A stretch of DNA of 32,066 nt from the NCBI GenBank assembly GCA_038318385.1, contig JBBQCD010000051.1, forward strand, positions 1 through 32,066. The letters are read 5' to 3'. The notes under the pieces were generated by a model that saw only the letters and a list, made by a program, of their open reading frames with translations, was not told the DNA's origin and did not search any database. Every line of letters begins with the position of its first letter. The stretch's first letter is position 1. Positions 17,075-24,130 of this stretch are shown here, in pieces. The position numbers and the translations under genes were made by a program. This DNA comes from Schlegelella_A sp038318385. Lineage in GTDB: Bacteria; Pseudomonadota; Gammaproteobacteria; Burkholderiales; Burkholderiaceae_C.

Positions 17075-18781
17075 TTATGCTCCCGCACGAGCGGCTACTC
17101 GCCCGTCCGTCGATGCACTGAAGAGCAATCTCGTCATGTGCTCCCGTTGCGCCACGGTCGGCCAGGCAGTGTCCTCGCTGACACGCGCGACGCCGGGCCG
17201 ATGCGGATGGGGCGACGGGGTTTCGGTCCAGTCAACCCTTCCTCGGGCGTCGAAGGACATCAGGCTGTATGTCTCGTTGACCACGGTGCTCGGCTCGCCG
17301 TCCTTCAGGCGGACATACCAGTCCGCCAGCCGCACAGTGACGCCGGCCCAGTCAGGCGCCGTCGCTTCGCCGCGAGCGAGTGCCACGTAGAGCGCGTGCG
17401 GAAGCGGATGCACGGCGTCCGCTTCATCGAGCACGAAGATGTAGGACGCCAGGTCGCCCCGGCGTTCGGAACAGCACGACGCGGGTGTCGCGTCCGTCGT
17501 GCTGTAGACCGGTGCGAAGCCTCCGCCCGGCGTTCGGAAGTTGGTCGTCTGGCCTTGGTAGAGGCGCGCCGCCACCCACAGCACCTCTGCTTCATAGGCA
17601 TATGCGCGCAAGTCGTACTTCAAGTTCTTCTCGCCAGCCCTCTCGCTGCTCCTGCGTTCCCCGGGAAGGACGAGATCCTGAGCCACGTAACCGCCTGCGA
17701 GGATCTCCTCCCAGACGCGCCGCGTCAGCTTGTCGCCGCGGTACGCGGCACGGCTACCGAATCCCGACGCAGGCTTGAAGAAGAGGCGCCGTCGCTCGGC
17801 CCAGAGGCGCGGGGCATCGACCGAGTCGACGACGCGGGTGCGCGGCACGTGCTCCAGCAGGACGTCCTGCACCGTCGGCGGCACGCCGAGCGCCTGCAGT
17901 TGCGCGGCATCGCTGAAGACGGCGAGCCTTCGCTTGTCGGCGTACAGCGCGTGCGCTCGCGGGTGCGGTGTCAGCACGACCGCCTGCCGGATGTAGGCCT
18001 CGCGCAGCGCGGCGCTGCCGGGCTGCTCGAGGTAGAAGTCGGTGAGACGGTTGTAGACCAGGTCGATCGGCTGCTCGTCGTGCCAGAGCCGGCCGTCGCG
18101 CCAGTCGAGCGCTGCCGGGTCGGCGATGATCGGGGTCAGGCCCTCTCGCTCGAAAAGGCGCTTGAAAAGCAGGAATTCGGGATGAAGGTACTGCAGCTCG
18201 GGAGCCTCGTCGACGATGGCGATGCTGGCGAGTTCGCCGGGGAGCCCCGCGAGGCGCCACTCGTTGCGGAACATGGCGACGATGCGCGCCTCGAATGCAA
18301 GCACGCTGTCCAGCGTGGGCACGAGGCCAGACAGTGCGGGGCAGGTGGCTCGCTCGGTCCTTGCCAACGCCGCGTTGAGCATCGCACCACCGGCGTTGGT
18401 GTTGATCTCGATGAGGCTCAGCGCCTTCGCATCGGCGTGGAAGTCGTAGCCGAAGAACGCGCTGCGCGGTCCCACCGGACCTAGGCGCGCAATCTCGGGG
18501 GAACTGGCGAGGATCTGCTGCTCGTAGGCTGGCAGGGCCACCACCGATTCCACGGCGGCGACGACCTCGGCCATTCGTTGGAGCTGCGCTGCATTCACGA
18601 ACACGGGCTGCCGGGCAAAGAGGTGCGGGTTGCGCTCCCGGATCTCCTCTGCCAGCTCGGCACTTCCAAGTGCCGATTCGAGGCCCTCTGCGAGCGCTTC
18701 CGGGCTGAGGTCGAAGCAGAAGCAGCCTTGATTGAGGGCATCGGCCACCTGGGCGGCTGGCTGGTTCTTGGGTCGCTGCAT
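17075..18781 (-). CDS. ATP-grasp-like protein of unknown function
   Basis: A 568-residue soluble protein in the same run as the GH65 fusion, 37 bp upstream of it. Landmarks suggest an ATP-grasp-type ligase: LIEINTNAGGAMLNAAL near residue 125, with the acid/amide pattern of a metal site, and RRLFFKPASGFGSRAAYRGDKL near residue 325, where Lys and a glycine-rich loop look like the nucleotide site. GGYVAQDLVLPGE and LKYDLRAYAYEAEVLWVAARLYQGQTTNFRTPGGGFAP follow, the latter resembling the ATP-grasp strand carrying Asp/Arg and Asn ligands (key blocks KYDLRAY and TNFRTPGGG). I do not recognise the exact family. GGAG lies 6 nt before the ATG. Its substrate may be an amino acid or peptide; that is inference. 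Confidence 0.8.
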   Translation of the reverse strand: MQRPKNQPAAQVADALNQGCFCFDLSPEALAEGLESALGSAELAEEIRERNPHLFARQPVFVNAAQLQRMAEVVAAVESVVALPAYEQQILASSPEIARLGPVGPRSAFFGYDFHADAKALSLIEINTNAGGAMLNAALARTERATCPALSGLVPTLDSVLAFEARIVAMFRNEWRLAGLPGELASIAIVDEAPELQYLHPEFLLFKRLFEREGLTPIIADPAALDWRDGRLWHDEQPIDLVYNRLTDFYLEQPGSAALREAYIRQAVVLTPHPRAHALYADKRRLAVFSDAAQLQALGVPPTVQDVLLEHVPRTRVVDSVDAPRLWAERRRLFFKPASGFGSRAAYRGDKLTRRVWEEILAGGYVAQDLVLPGERRSSERAGEKNLKYDLRAYAYEAEVLWVAARLYQGQTTNFRTPGGGFAPVYSTTDATPASCCSERRGDLASYIFVLDEADAVHPLPHALYVALARGEATAPDWAGVTVRLADWYVRLKDGEPSTVVNETYSLMSFDARGRVDWTETPSPHPHRPGVARVSEDTAWPTVAQREHMTRLLFSASTDGRVAARAGA

Positions 18782-18795
18782 GATGCTCCGAAGGG

Positions 18796-19026
18796 TTACG
18801 TTCGCAGCCGGTCGGTCCGCTCCGCCCGACTGACGATCTGCACGGCGGGATCTTTAATGATCCTCGGACGAAGGGGCAGGGGTTCGGTCGTCGTCGCCTC
18901 CGGCTGGGCAACCATTGGTGGCAGCGTGGCGATGTTCGCCCGAACGCTTGCGGCGCCCAGTCCGCCTTCGTTCCCCCATCTGGCGAGCGCGCGCTCAAGC
19001 AGCTCCGAACGAATCGAGGAATTCAC
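18796..19026 (-). CDS. Small hypothetical protein (76 aa)
   Basis: A 76-residue frame starting at GTG 19026, ending 14 bp before the ATP-grasp-like gene on the same strand. The product starts NSSIRSELLERALARWGNEG, an amphipathic helix, then has a Pro-rich middle (EPLPLRPRIIKDPAVQI) and a basic end. No family is recognised. Reasons to call it are position, orientation and spacing with the following gene. The ribosome binding site is weak (GGGAG about 12 nt upstream), so this is a moderate call. Confidence 0.45.
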   Translation of the reverse strand: MNSSIRSELLERALARWGNEGGLGAASVRANIATLPPMVAQPEATTTEPLPLRPRIIKDPAVQIVSRAERTDRLRT

Positions 19027-19099
19027 CGTGTCATCGCGTCTCCCGCGCCTCCGTGGAAGGTCGTATTCGCCGTGGCATACGGCGTGCGCGGGGGTTGCA

Positions 19100-19456
19100 T
19101 CACGTGGGACCCGGCTTCGTCACGGCGCCTCGAACGCAAAGCGTAAGGCTGTCTGCGCCGATTACGACCACCTTTTCTCCGATAAGAGGTTGCTCGCCAA
19201 CTGGTCGCGCCGACCACAACTCACCGCCCAACTGCAACGTGATGTCGCGCGTACCCACGGCGACAACCTTGCCTTGCCGGCCAATCATGGCCTCGAATCC
19301 GTTGAGTCGCGGCATACGCCATGCCTTCCACGCATAGAAGTAGGCAAGCAGCGACACTGTCACCAAGCCCGCGTACAGCGGCAATGCGACCGACAGGGGC
19401 CAGAGCCAGAACACCGGCAATGCCAGCAACGGAAGCGCTAGGAAGAGGTGGCACAT
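19100..19456 (-). CDS. NfeD-like membrane protein
   Basis: A 118-residue protein. Two membrane helices in the first 45 residues (LFLALPLLALPVFWLWPLSVALPLYAGLV region) are followed by a short beta domain: GFEAMIGRQGKVVAVG, GELWSARP and EKVVVIGADSLTLCV. That is the OB-fold NfeD C-terminal domain (the start MIGRQGKVV and the LWSAR block are typical). NfeD proteins pair with stomatin-like membrane proteins or proteases; none is adjacent. CGGAG stands 7 nt before the ATG. The shortness (no protease domain) fits the NfeD1b-type small form. Confidence 0.8.
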   Translation of the reverse strand: MCHLFLALPLLALPVFWLWPLSVALPLYAGLVTVSLLAYFYAWKAWRMPRLNGFEAMIGRQGKVVAVGTRDITLQLGGELWSARPVGEQPLIGEKVVVIGADSLTLCVRGAVTKPGPT

Positions 19457-19584
19457 GGGTAGTCTCCGATCGCGCTGGCTGACGCGATAACGCTACATAG
19501 CAACGCGAGCCCCTTGACGAGCGTGAAACGACGCTGCACGGCGCGACGAACAAGCCGTGCACCGAGGAAGTGAGTATGTCCGGT

Positions 19585-19773
19585 TCAGGGCATCACGGCC
19601 ATCTGATGCGCTACACCGGCAGGCAGCTTGATCGTGCCCGTGAGGACGAGCAGCGCCAAGGGCCAGCGGAAGATGTAGATGTTCGACTGCATTCGCTGCT
19701 TCTGCAGCATCTCGTGGACAGCACCTGCCGCTTCGGAGTGCGCGCCGTGGTTGTGGTGCGAGGGCATGTCCAT
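19585..19773 (-). CDS. Small His-containing single-pass membrane protein (62 aa)
   Basis: A 62-residue protein MDMPSHHNHGAHSEAAG and onward, with a His-rich start, a helical stretch EMLQKQRMQSNIYIFRW, and one membrane helix (PLALLVLTGTIKLPAGVA). AAGGAGG overlaps the end of the upstream DUF2933 frame and lies about 8 nt before the ATG, so the two are coupled. The same reading frame is open far upstream through a broken region, but the strong ribosome binding site shows this is the true start. His-rich membrane peptides of this size are common in metal-resistance islands; function unknown. Confidence 0.7.
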   Translation of the reverse strand: MDMPSHHNHGAHSEAAGAVHEMLQKQRMQSNIYIFRWPLALLVLTGTIKLPAGVAHQMAVMP

Positions 19774-19777
19774 GGTT

Positions 19778-19966
19778 TCAGTCCTCCTTGTCGTCCGGTT
19801 TGATCGGCGGCGCGCTGTGACCGCCATGTCCACCATGGCCATGGAAGAGGTGCATTGATGGACAGGCGAGCAGCAGCAGGTAGATCCAGTCGCCCGTGAC
19901 ATGGCTCCAGTGCTCGCGCAGCAGGTAGGAGCCGGCGTGTCGATCGTCGAGAGCTCGCACTCCCAC
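19778..19966 (-). pseudogene. DUF2933 membrane protein, N-terminus lost by deletion
   Basis: The recognisable part is YLLREHWSHVTGDWIYLLLL and the following ACPSMHLFHGHGGHGGH, the conserved second helix and His/Gly-rich tail of DUF2933 proteins. Intact relatives have a first membrane helix just before this; here the sequence changes at about 19931-19938 into the glycoamylase gene read in another frame. The only in-frame starts are GTG codons at 19966 and 19960, inside the former glycoamylase gene. A short product could still be made. The second, intact DUF2933 gene lies at 24131-24358. Confidence 0.7.
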
Positions 19967-20301
19967 GCCCGACGCCCCGTCTGCATGTCGAGAAAGTGAT
20001 AGTAGAAGCCGCGATGGCCGCTTGCGTCAGGGGCCTCGCCTTGCGGGCTGTCGCGAAAGAAGCGGAGCAGGCGCAGCGTGCGAGCGGCCGCTTCTGACCG
20101 TGAGATCAGCCCACGTGCGGCCGCGATCGGGTAGGCCGCCAGCGCCATCCCGACCGCGGCGATGCTGCAGGGGGTCGCGGGCATCGTGCTGTCGGCGACC
20201 AAGCCGGTCACCGGGTGTACTTCGTCGAGGAAGTAGCGCAGCGCCTGTCGTTGCAGGGTGTCGAGCAGGGCGGTGTCATGCCCGGTATGCAGGCTCGTCA
20301 T
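19936..20301 (-). pseudogene. Glycoamylase-like gene, 3' part deleted
   Basis: About 122 N-terminal residues remain: LLDTLQRQALRYFLDEVHP, VTGLVADSTMP, the helix LISRSEAAARTLRLLRFF, then GFYYHFLDMQTGRRAWECELSTIDT. These are the opening blocks of the glycoamylase-like family (PF10091 type), soluble (alpha/alpha)6-barrel proteins of roughly 450 residues that act on glucans. Sequence identity to that family ends at STIDT and runs directly into a DUF2933 gene in a different frame. The catalytic part is gone, so this is a remnant. It starts 37 bp after the cytochrome c gene. Confidence 0.75.
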
Positions 20302-20338
20302 GCCTCGACAGCGCTCGTGCCGCTCTTAGGCGCGACAC

Positions 20339-20794
20339 TCACATCCGGTGCGGGTGAGAGACGATGCCATTGGCTTCCTGAAGCTCGCGCACATAGCGCA
20401 CGATCTCGGCGAGCTGCGCGTCGCTGACCTGCGGTTGCGGCGGCATGTCGCCGTAGGGCCAATGGTGTTGGCGCACGCCTTGCCGCACGGCTTGGCGAAA
20501 CGTCTCGTCGGGGTGATGGCCGGGGTTGTAAATGTCGTGTATGAAGGGAGGGCCTTGCGGAGTGCCGGCGCCGTTCGGGCCGTGGCATCTGGCGCAGTGG
20601 GCGTCGAAGGCGGCCTTGCCCGCCTGGGCGACGGGCGACATCACCGGCACCCTGACCGCGACGGTCGGCTCCGCAGGGCCTGCGCGCCATGGATGCCACG
20701 CGATCAGTGCCGCGGCGGCGACGACGGCGCCGGCGGCGAGCACGATCAGGGGAACTCGGCTCGATGGCTTCAGGGGCTTTCCCGGTCTCTTCAC
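20339..20794 (-). CDS. Membrane-anchored mono-heme c-type cytochrome
   Basis: A 151-residue protein with a basic N-terminus, one membrane helix at about 14-32 (VPLIVLAAGAVVAAAALIA) and a periplasmic class I cytochrome c domain. The heme motif CARCH is near residue 67, in GKAAFDAHCARCHGPNGAGTP. A likely distal Met ligand is in GDMPPQPQVSD near residue 117, followed by the C-terminal helix AEIVRYVREL. The uncleaved helix suggests membrane anchoring. It sits 13 bp after the CBS-BON gene in one minus-strand run, downstream of the Rieske gene. It could accept electrons from the Rieske protein; no cytochrome b gene is near, so this is inference. Confidence 0.9.
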   Translation of the reverse strand: MKRPGKPLKPSSRVPLIVLAAGAVVAAAALIAWHPWRAGPAEPTVAVRVPVMSPVAQAGKAAFDAHCARCHGPNGAGTPQGPPFIHDIYNPGHHPDETFRQAVRQGVRQHHWPYGDMPPQPQVSDAQLAEIVRYVRELQEANGIVSHPHRM

Positions 20795-20807
20795 GGCAGG
20801 ACCGCCA

Positions 20808-21506
20808 TCACTCTGCCCACATTGCCGAGCGTACGTTCAGCGGCAACACTCCGAGTTCGTTGCGCACCGCTGTTACGCCGGGACTCGTCATCGCCGCGAC
20901 TCCCGCTGCGTGCCTTTGCTCGCTCGATTCGGCGGCGCCCCAGAGATGAACCACGCCCGCGGTGACGACGACACTGAGGAATTCGAAGTGCCCGCCGGTC
21001 TCGGCGAGCGCGGTCTGAACGGCCGTGCGGATCGCGTCGTCACCGGGCTTGGGCGCCGCCGCGACCTTGCGTGCGACGAGACCGTGCAGAAGGTCGGCCC
21101 GGCTGACGATGCCCACCAACTTGCCGTCGCGCAGCACCGGAACCCGCTTGATCCGGTGCTTCTCCAGGGTCTCGGCCACGTCGTCGAGCTCGGCGTTCTC
21201 GCCGACCGAGATCACTTCGCGGGTCATCACATCGCTCGCCTGCCCGCCGTGCGACTTGACGTATGCCATAGCGCTTTCCTGCGGATCGGCGAGCAGACGC
21301 AGCCACCACGACGAGTGGCGCTCGGTGCCGATCTCCGGCCGGCGAATGAGGTCGCCCTCGCTGACGATTCCGAGCAGATGCTCGTGCGCGTCGACGACCG
21401 GAACGGCGCTGATCCGGCGCCTGTGCAACAGCGAGGCGATCTCCCGGACCGAGGTGTTCGGCGGGACGCTGACCACAGGGGTCGTCATGATGTCTTTGGC
21501 TTGCAT
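20808..21506 (-). CDS. CBS-pair and BON domain protein
   Basis: A 232-residue soluble protein. CBS domain 1 runs from MQAKDIMTTPVVSVPPNTSV to about residue 55. CBS domain 2 starts at ASDVMTREVISVGENAELDD (about 92) and ends VGIVSRADLLHGL near 148. A BON domain lies at about 160-225 (AIRTAVQTALAET, VVHLWGAAESSEQR). CBS pairs bind adenosine nucleotides; BON domains contact membranes or periplasmic partners, though no signal peptide is seen. AGGAGAACCTT precedes the ATG, an ideal site. This CBS-BON form is often found among stress genes in beta- and alphaproteobacteria. The ppk2 remnant lies just upstream. Confidence 0.9.
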   Translation of the reverse strand: MQAKDIMTTPVVSVPPNTSVREIASLLHRRRISAVPVVDAHEHLLGIVSEGDLIRRPEIGTERHSSWWLRLLADPQESAMAYVKSHGGQASDVMTREVISVGENAELDDVAETLEKHRIKRVPVLRDGKLVGIVSRADLLHGLVARKVAAAPKPGDDAIRTAVQTALAETGGHFEFLSVVVTAGVVHLWGAAESSEQRHAAGVAAMTSPGVTAVRNELGVLPLNVRSAMWAE

Positions 21507-21561
21507 AAGGTTCTCCTGGCGTACGGTGGACTCGAACGGTCGCGATAGGACACGAGGGGAA

Positions 21562-21760
21562 TTTGCCGGACGCGTCGCGGCCTTCGAGAAGCACGAGAAT
21601 CGAGTCTTTGCAGCGGATGAAGTGGCGCTGCAGCTTGACCAGTTCGATCTGAAGTAGGTGCAGGTCCGCCTTGTAGTCCGCGTGCGCGGTCCCGGCCGGG
21701 GCCGGACGCGTCGCCTTCTACGCGTTTGCCGCGCTTGTTCTTGCGACAGGTCTTGACCAC
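21562..21760 (-). pseudogene. Remnant of polyphosphate kinase 2 gene
   Basis: From a GTG at 21760 (good site GAGGAGAACC) the frame reads VVKTCRKNKRGKRVEG, like PPK2 N-termini. Homology continues one frame over: YKADLHLLQIELVKLQRHFI, then DSILVLLEGRDASGK, which is the PPK2 strand and Walker A motif (EGRDAAGK). It ends abruptly after GK. So there is one frameshift near 21680-21690 and loss of about 200 C-terminal residues, including Walker B. The copy cannot make an active kinase. Confidence 0.75.
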
Positions 21761-21780
21761 CGGTTCTCCTCGGGTATCGG

Positions 21781-22371
21781 TCAGGCCTTCGGATCGAGGC
21801 CGATCGTCAGCGTCGAATCCGATGCAAGGTGGTAGGGCGGCACCACCAGGTTGGTCGGCGCTGGCACGTTCTTGAAGACGCGCCCGGCCAGGTCGAACTT
21901 GGAGCCGTGGCACGGGCAATAGAAGCCGCCCGGCCACGACGCGCCGAGGTCGGCGGCGCCTGGGTTGGGGCGAAACGTCGGAATGCACCCGAGATGTGTG
22001 CACAGACCGACCAGCACCAGCACCTCGGGCTTGACGGAGCGGGTCGCGTTTTTCGCGTAGTCGGGCTGCTCCGAGCGGCGCGAGGCCGGGTCGGCGAGCA
22101 GATCGTCGTGGCCGCTCAGCGCCTCGAGCATGCTCGGCGTGCGCTCGAGGACGAAGACCGGCTTTCCTCGCCATGCGATGGTGCGCAGCACGCCGGGCTT
22201 CGCGTCCTGGAGCCCAACCTCGACGGGCGCTCCCAGGGCACGGGTGCGCTCGCTGGGACCGAACGACTCCACGAACGGCACTGCCGTCGCGACCATCCCG
22301 ATGCCGCCAGTGATGGACGTTGCCGCGATCCAGAAGCGGCGGCTGCGATCGGTGGAGGAGTCGTCGTTCAT
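21781..22371 (-). CDS. petA: Rieske iron-sulfur protein, cytochrome bc1 type, orphan
   Basis: A 196-residue Rieske subunit of ubiquinol-cytochrome c reductase type. The N-terminal membrane anchor RRFWIAATSITGGIGMVATAVPFV (about 10-33, begins RRFWIAATS) resembles a twin-Arg signal anchor. The [2Fe-2S] motifs CTHLGC near residue 122 and CPCHGS near 148 are intact, both His ligands included. The end PPYHLASDSTLTIGL is also family-like. Cytochrome b and c1 genes, which normally follow, are absent; a ppk2 remnant and a CBS-BON gene are there instead. A MerR-type promoter lies about 130 bp upstream. It may be an accessory Rieske copy working with the nearby cytochrome c; inference. Confidence 0.9.
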   Translation of the reverse strand: MNDDSSTDRSRRFWIAATSITGGIGMVATAVPFVESFGPSERTRALGAPVEVGLQDAKPGVLRTIAWRGKPVFVLERTPSMLEALSGHDDLLADPASRRSEQPDYAKNATRSVKPEVLVLVGLCTHLGCIPTFRPNPGAADLGASWPGGFYCPCHGSKFDLAGRVFKNVPAPTNLVVPPYHLASDSTLTIGLDPKA

Positions 22372-22506
22372 GGTCTGTTCTATCGGAACTCGGTCGGACT
22401 GGGCCGCCGGCCGGCCGGCTCCAGGAGAGGGGTGAATGCGGTCTTCAGAGCGGGTTGTCCGGAATGCCTTTCGTCTTGGCGCCGAACACCAAGTGGCCTG
22501 GGACGG

Positions 22507-22538
22507 AATCTGCGCTCCGTAGCTATGTCCGGAGTCAA
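22507..22538 (-). promoter_or_regulatory. MerR-family (Zn/Cd/Pb type) promoter with 20-bp spacer
   Basis: On the minus strand: -35 TTGACT (22538-22533), a 20-bp spacer and -10 CAGATT (22512-22507). The spacer holds an inverted repeat, CTCCG, 10 nt, CGGAG, spanning 20 bp and beginning inside the -35. This is the geometry of the zntA promoter (TTGACT with CTCTGG...CCAGAG), in which MerR-type activators untwist an overlong spacer. The nearest gene downstream is the Rieske gene (start 22371). No merR-type gene is in the window. Confidence 0.55.
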
Positions 22539-22610
22539 GAAACCTCATTCCGGAAGTGGCGACGCAAGCTGCGCAGCGCTCGGCTTGCAGACGGGAGCCG
22601 CAGTGTCGCT

Positions 22611-23047
22611 CTATAGCGCCAGGCGCGAGTAAAGGACTCGTAGCGGAGGCCCGGACAGGGCGTGCCGCGCGTTGCCGAATGCGCTGCCCACCTGGACGAG
22701 CGCGGCCGACTGTGACCAGCCGACCACGGCGCCCGGCGTCAGCACCGCGCCGATCAAGTCCCAGCCGACCTGAAGCTTGACGGCCGACTGGGAGTTGTCG
22801 CCGCGAACCTTGACGCACCCGTCAGACCCCGGCAGTGGCGCGCCGTCGTCCAGGGTGGCTTCGGAACCGAAAACGGCGAGGCCCAGGAGTTGCGCCTTGC
22901 CCGGCGACGCATCGGCCTGAACATGAACGTGTTCGCCAACCCCTTCGCCGGGGCACGCATGGGCGATTCCCGAAATCAACGCCAACGACCACGCACGAGC
23001 ACGGCGAAAGCCGTCCTGCGAGTGATCCGGTTGGAGAAGAAGCTCAT
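22611..23047 (-). pseudogene. Exported protein of unknown function, frameshifted
   Basis: Two frames make one sensible protein. From ATG 23047 the first reads MSFFSNRITRRTAFAVLV and stops within 24 codons. The other picks up at about 22985-23000 as WSLALISGIAHACPGEGVGE and runs to 22611, ending PPLRVLYSRLAL. Joined, they give a basic start, a hydrophobic core and an AHA-type cleavage site, so a signal peptide is only complete across the frameshift. The mature part (about 125 residues) has two Cys and is mostly hydrophobic and polar; I do not recognise it with confidence. An FNR-type box is well placed upstream. Confidence 0.5.
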
Positions 23048-23117
23048 GCTGTGCGAGAACGCTTGTGGAGCGCAGCGCGCCTAAATTGCATTCTGGAGCC
23101 GAGTCTGGGCCGCCATC

Positions 23118-23131
23118 TTGATTGGTGTCAA
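23118..23131 (-). promoter_or_regulatory. FNR/CRP-type box with plausible -10
   Basis: TTGATTGGTGTCAA (minus: TTGACACCAATCAA) fits the FNR/ANR/DNR form TTGAT-N4-GTCAA or its complement with both half-sites intact. If the centre is at -41.5 of a class II promoter on the minus strand, the -10 falls on CAGAAT (23095-23090; 4 of 6 match TATAAT). The start of transcription would then be about 35 nt before ATG 23047 of the frameshifted exported protein. The geometry was worked out by hand. Confidence 0.55.
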
Positions 23132-23174
23132 CGAACCGATCAAAGCTTGACCAAGGCGAGGGGCGACCACAGAA

Positions 23175-23199
23175 CGCAGCCAAGCCGAGGCTTGCTGCG
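23175..23199 (-). terminator. Hairpin downstream of the DUF4396 gene, possible terminator
   Basis: The arms GCAGC-AAGCC and GGCTT-GCTGC pair over about 11 bp with a single bulged base and a 2-nt tip. The hairpin lies about 50 nt after the DUF4396 stop codon. It is not followed by a real T-run, so it is at most a weak or Rho-assisted terminator. Confidence 0.3.
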
Positions 23200-23246
23200 C
23201 TCCACCGCACAGACGTCTTGCCGCCGACGCCGTACCATGAATCGAT

Positions 23247-24074
23247 TCAGTTGCGCGCTGCGATGTGGCTCGCAGCGAAGAGCCCGAGATAGAGCACGGC
23301 GAGGGACAGGATCGTCATGGCGACGAGCCATCCGCCGCTCGCCGGCCGACTTGCCACGGCGTCGCTCGGCTCGCGTTTTGGCGACCCGCGGCCGTCCCCG
23401 CTGCCATCAGGCCGCACCGTCAGCATCCCGTGCTTGAGATGACGGGACACAAGCCACCAGTTGATCGGGTACGCCGTCACGAATCCGGCCAGCAGCGCGA
23501 TCGACATCGCAAACCAGAACGCGGCGTTGCCGGGATGCAGCGCCTCGGGGAAGCGCGTCCGGAACAATGTCGCGACGGGAACCATCGCCGCCATCAGCCA
23601 GTTCATCGACAGGAATTCGGGGAGAAACGTCGTCCGCAGCGCCTTCGAATAGCTGCCGCCGGCCATGCCTCGCATGAACAGCGCCTGAAAGATTGTCCAG
23701 CCGAAGCCGAACCCGAGCACATACTCCAGCGCGACTTCCACCGGAGTGCTCATCAGCAGCAGGCTGGCGACCACGGCGCCGACCAGGATACCGATGCCGT
23801 CGCCGGCCACGCAGTGGATCGTCGATCCGAGCGCTTGCCGCCACATCGCGGCGACATAGCGTTCGTGAGTGTCTCGAAGCGGCTCACGGCAGCCGAGGAC
23901 GTACAAGAACGCCCCGATCGGTCCCCCGTACAAGGTGAAGAGGTTGAATCCCCACTTGAGCACCGGCGACGCCGGAGTGCTGCGACTGTCGATTGAGACG
24001 AACAGCACCGACGCCGCGGTGAGCGGGAACCACATCAGCATCATGCCTTCGAGCATCGCTTTGCTCTCGATCAC
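23247..24074 (-). CDS. DUF4396 multi-pass membrane protein
   Basis: A 275-residue polytopic membrane protein. Conserved blocks of DUF4396 are visible: CVAGDGIGILVGAVV near residue 88, ALEYVLGFGFGWTIFQALFMRGMAGG near 112 (key GFGFGW and FQALFMRGM), FLSMNWLMAAMVPVATLFR near 155, and AYPINWWLVSRHLKHGM near 200. Seven or eight helices are likely, with the last near the C-terminus (LVAMTILSLAVLYLGLFAA). The start is GTG 24074, or ATG 24056 six codons in. The family is found near copper and other metal-resistance genes; its activity is unknown. The conserved Cys, Asp, Met and His residues inside the membrane would suit metal binding, which is inference. Confidence 0.85.
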   Translation of the reverse strand: MIESKAMLEGMMLMWFPLTAASVLFVSIDSRSTPASPVLKWGFNLFTLYGGPIGAFLYVLGCREPLRDTHERYVAAMWRQALGSTIHCVAGDGIGILVGAVVASLLLMSTPVEVALEYVLGFGFGWTIFQALFMRGMAGGSYSKALRTTFLPEFLSMNWLMAAMVPVATLFRTRFPEALHPGNAAFWFAMSIALLAGFVTAYPINWWLVSRHLKHGMLTVRPDGSGDGRGSPKREPSDAVASRPASGGWLVAMTILSLAVLYLGLFAASHIAARN

Positions 24075-24130
24075 TCCGTGTCCCGGCGAGCGTGCCAGGA
24101 AACGACCTTGATGTTCGACATGACGGCCTG

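Noticed and set aside
13873..18484. Long plus-strand frames opposite the GH65 fusion and the ATP-grasp-like gene
   Set aside because: The minus-strand genes have clear motifs and ribosome binding sites; the plus-strand frames have neither.
19585..20301. A continuous 238-residue ORF linking glycoamylase to a small membrane protein
   Set aside because: Its middle is the DUF2933 gene read in the wrong frame, and the last part has its own strong ribosome binding site, so the continuity is accidental.
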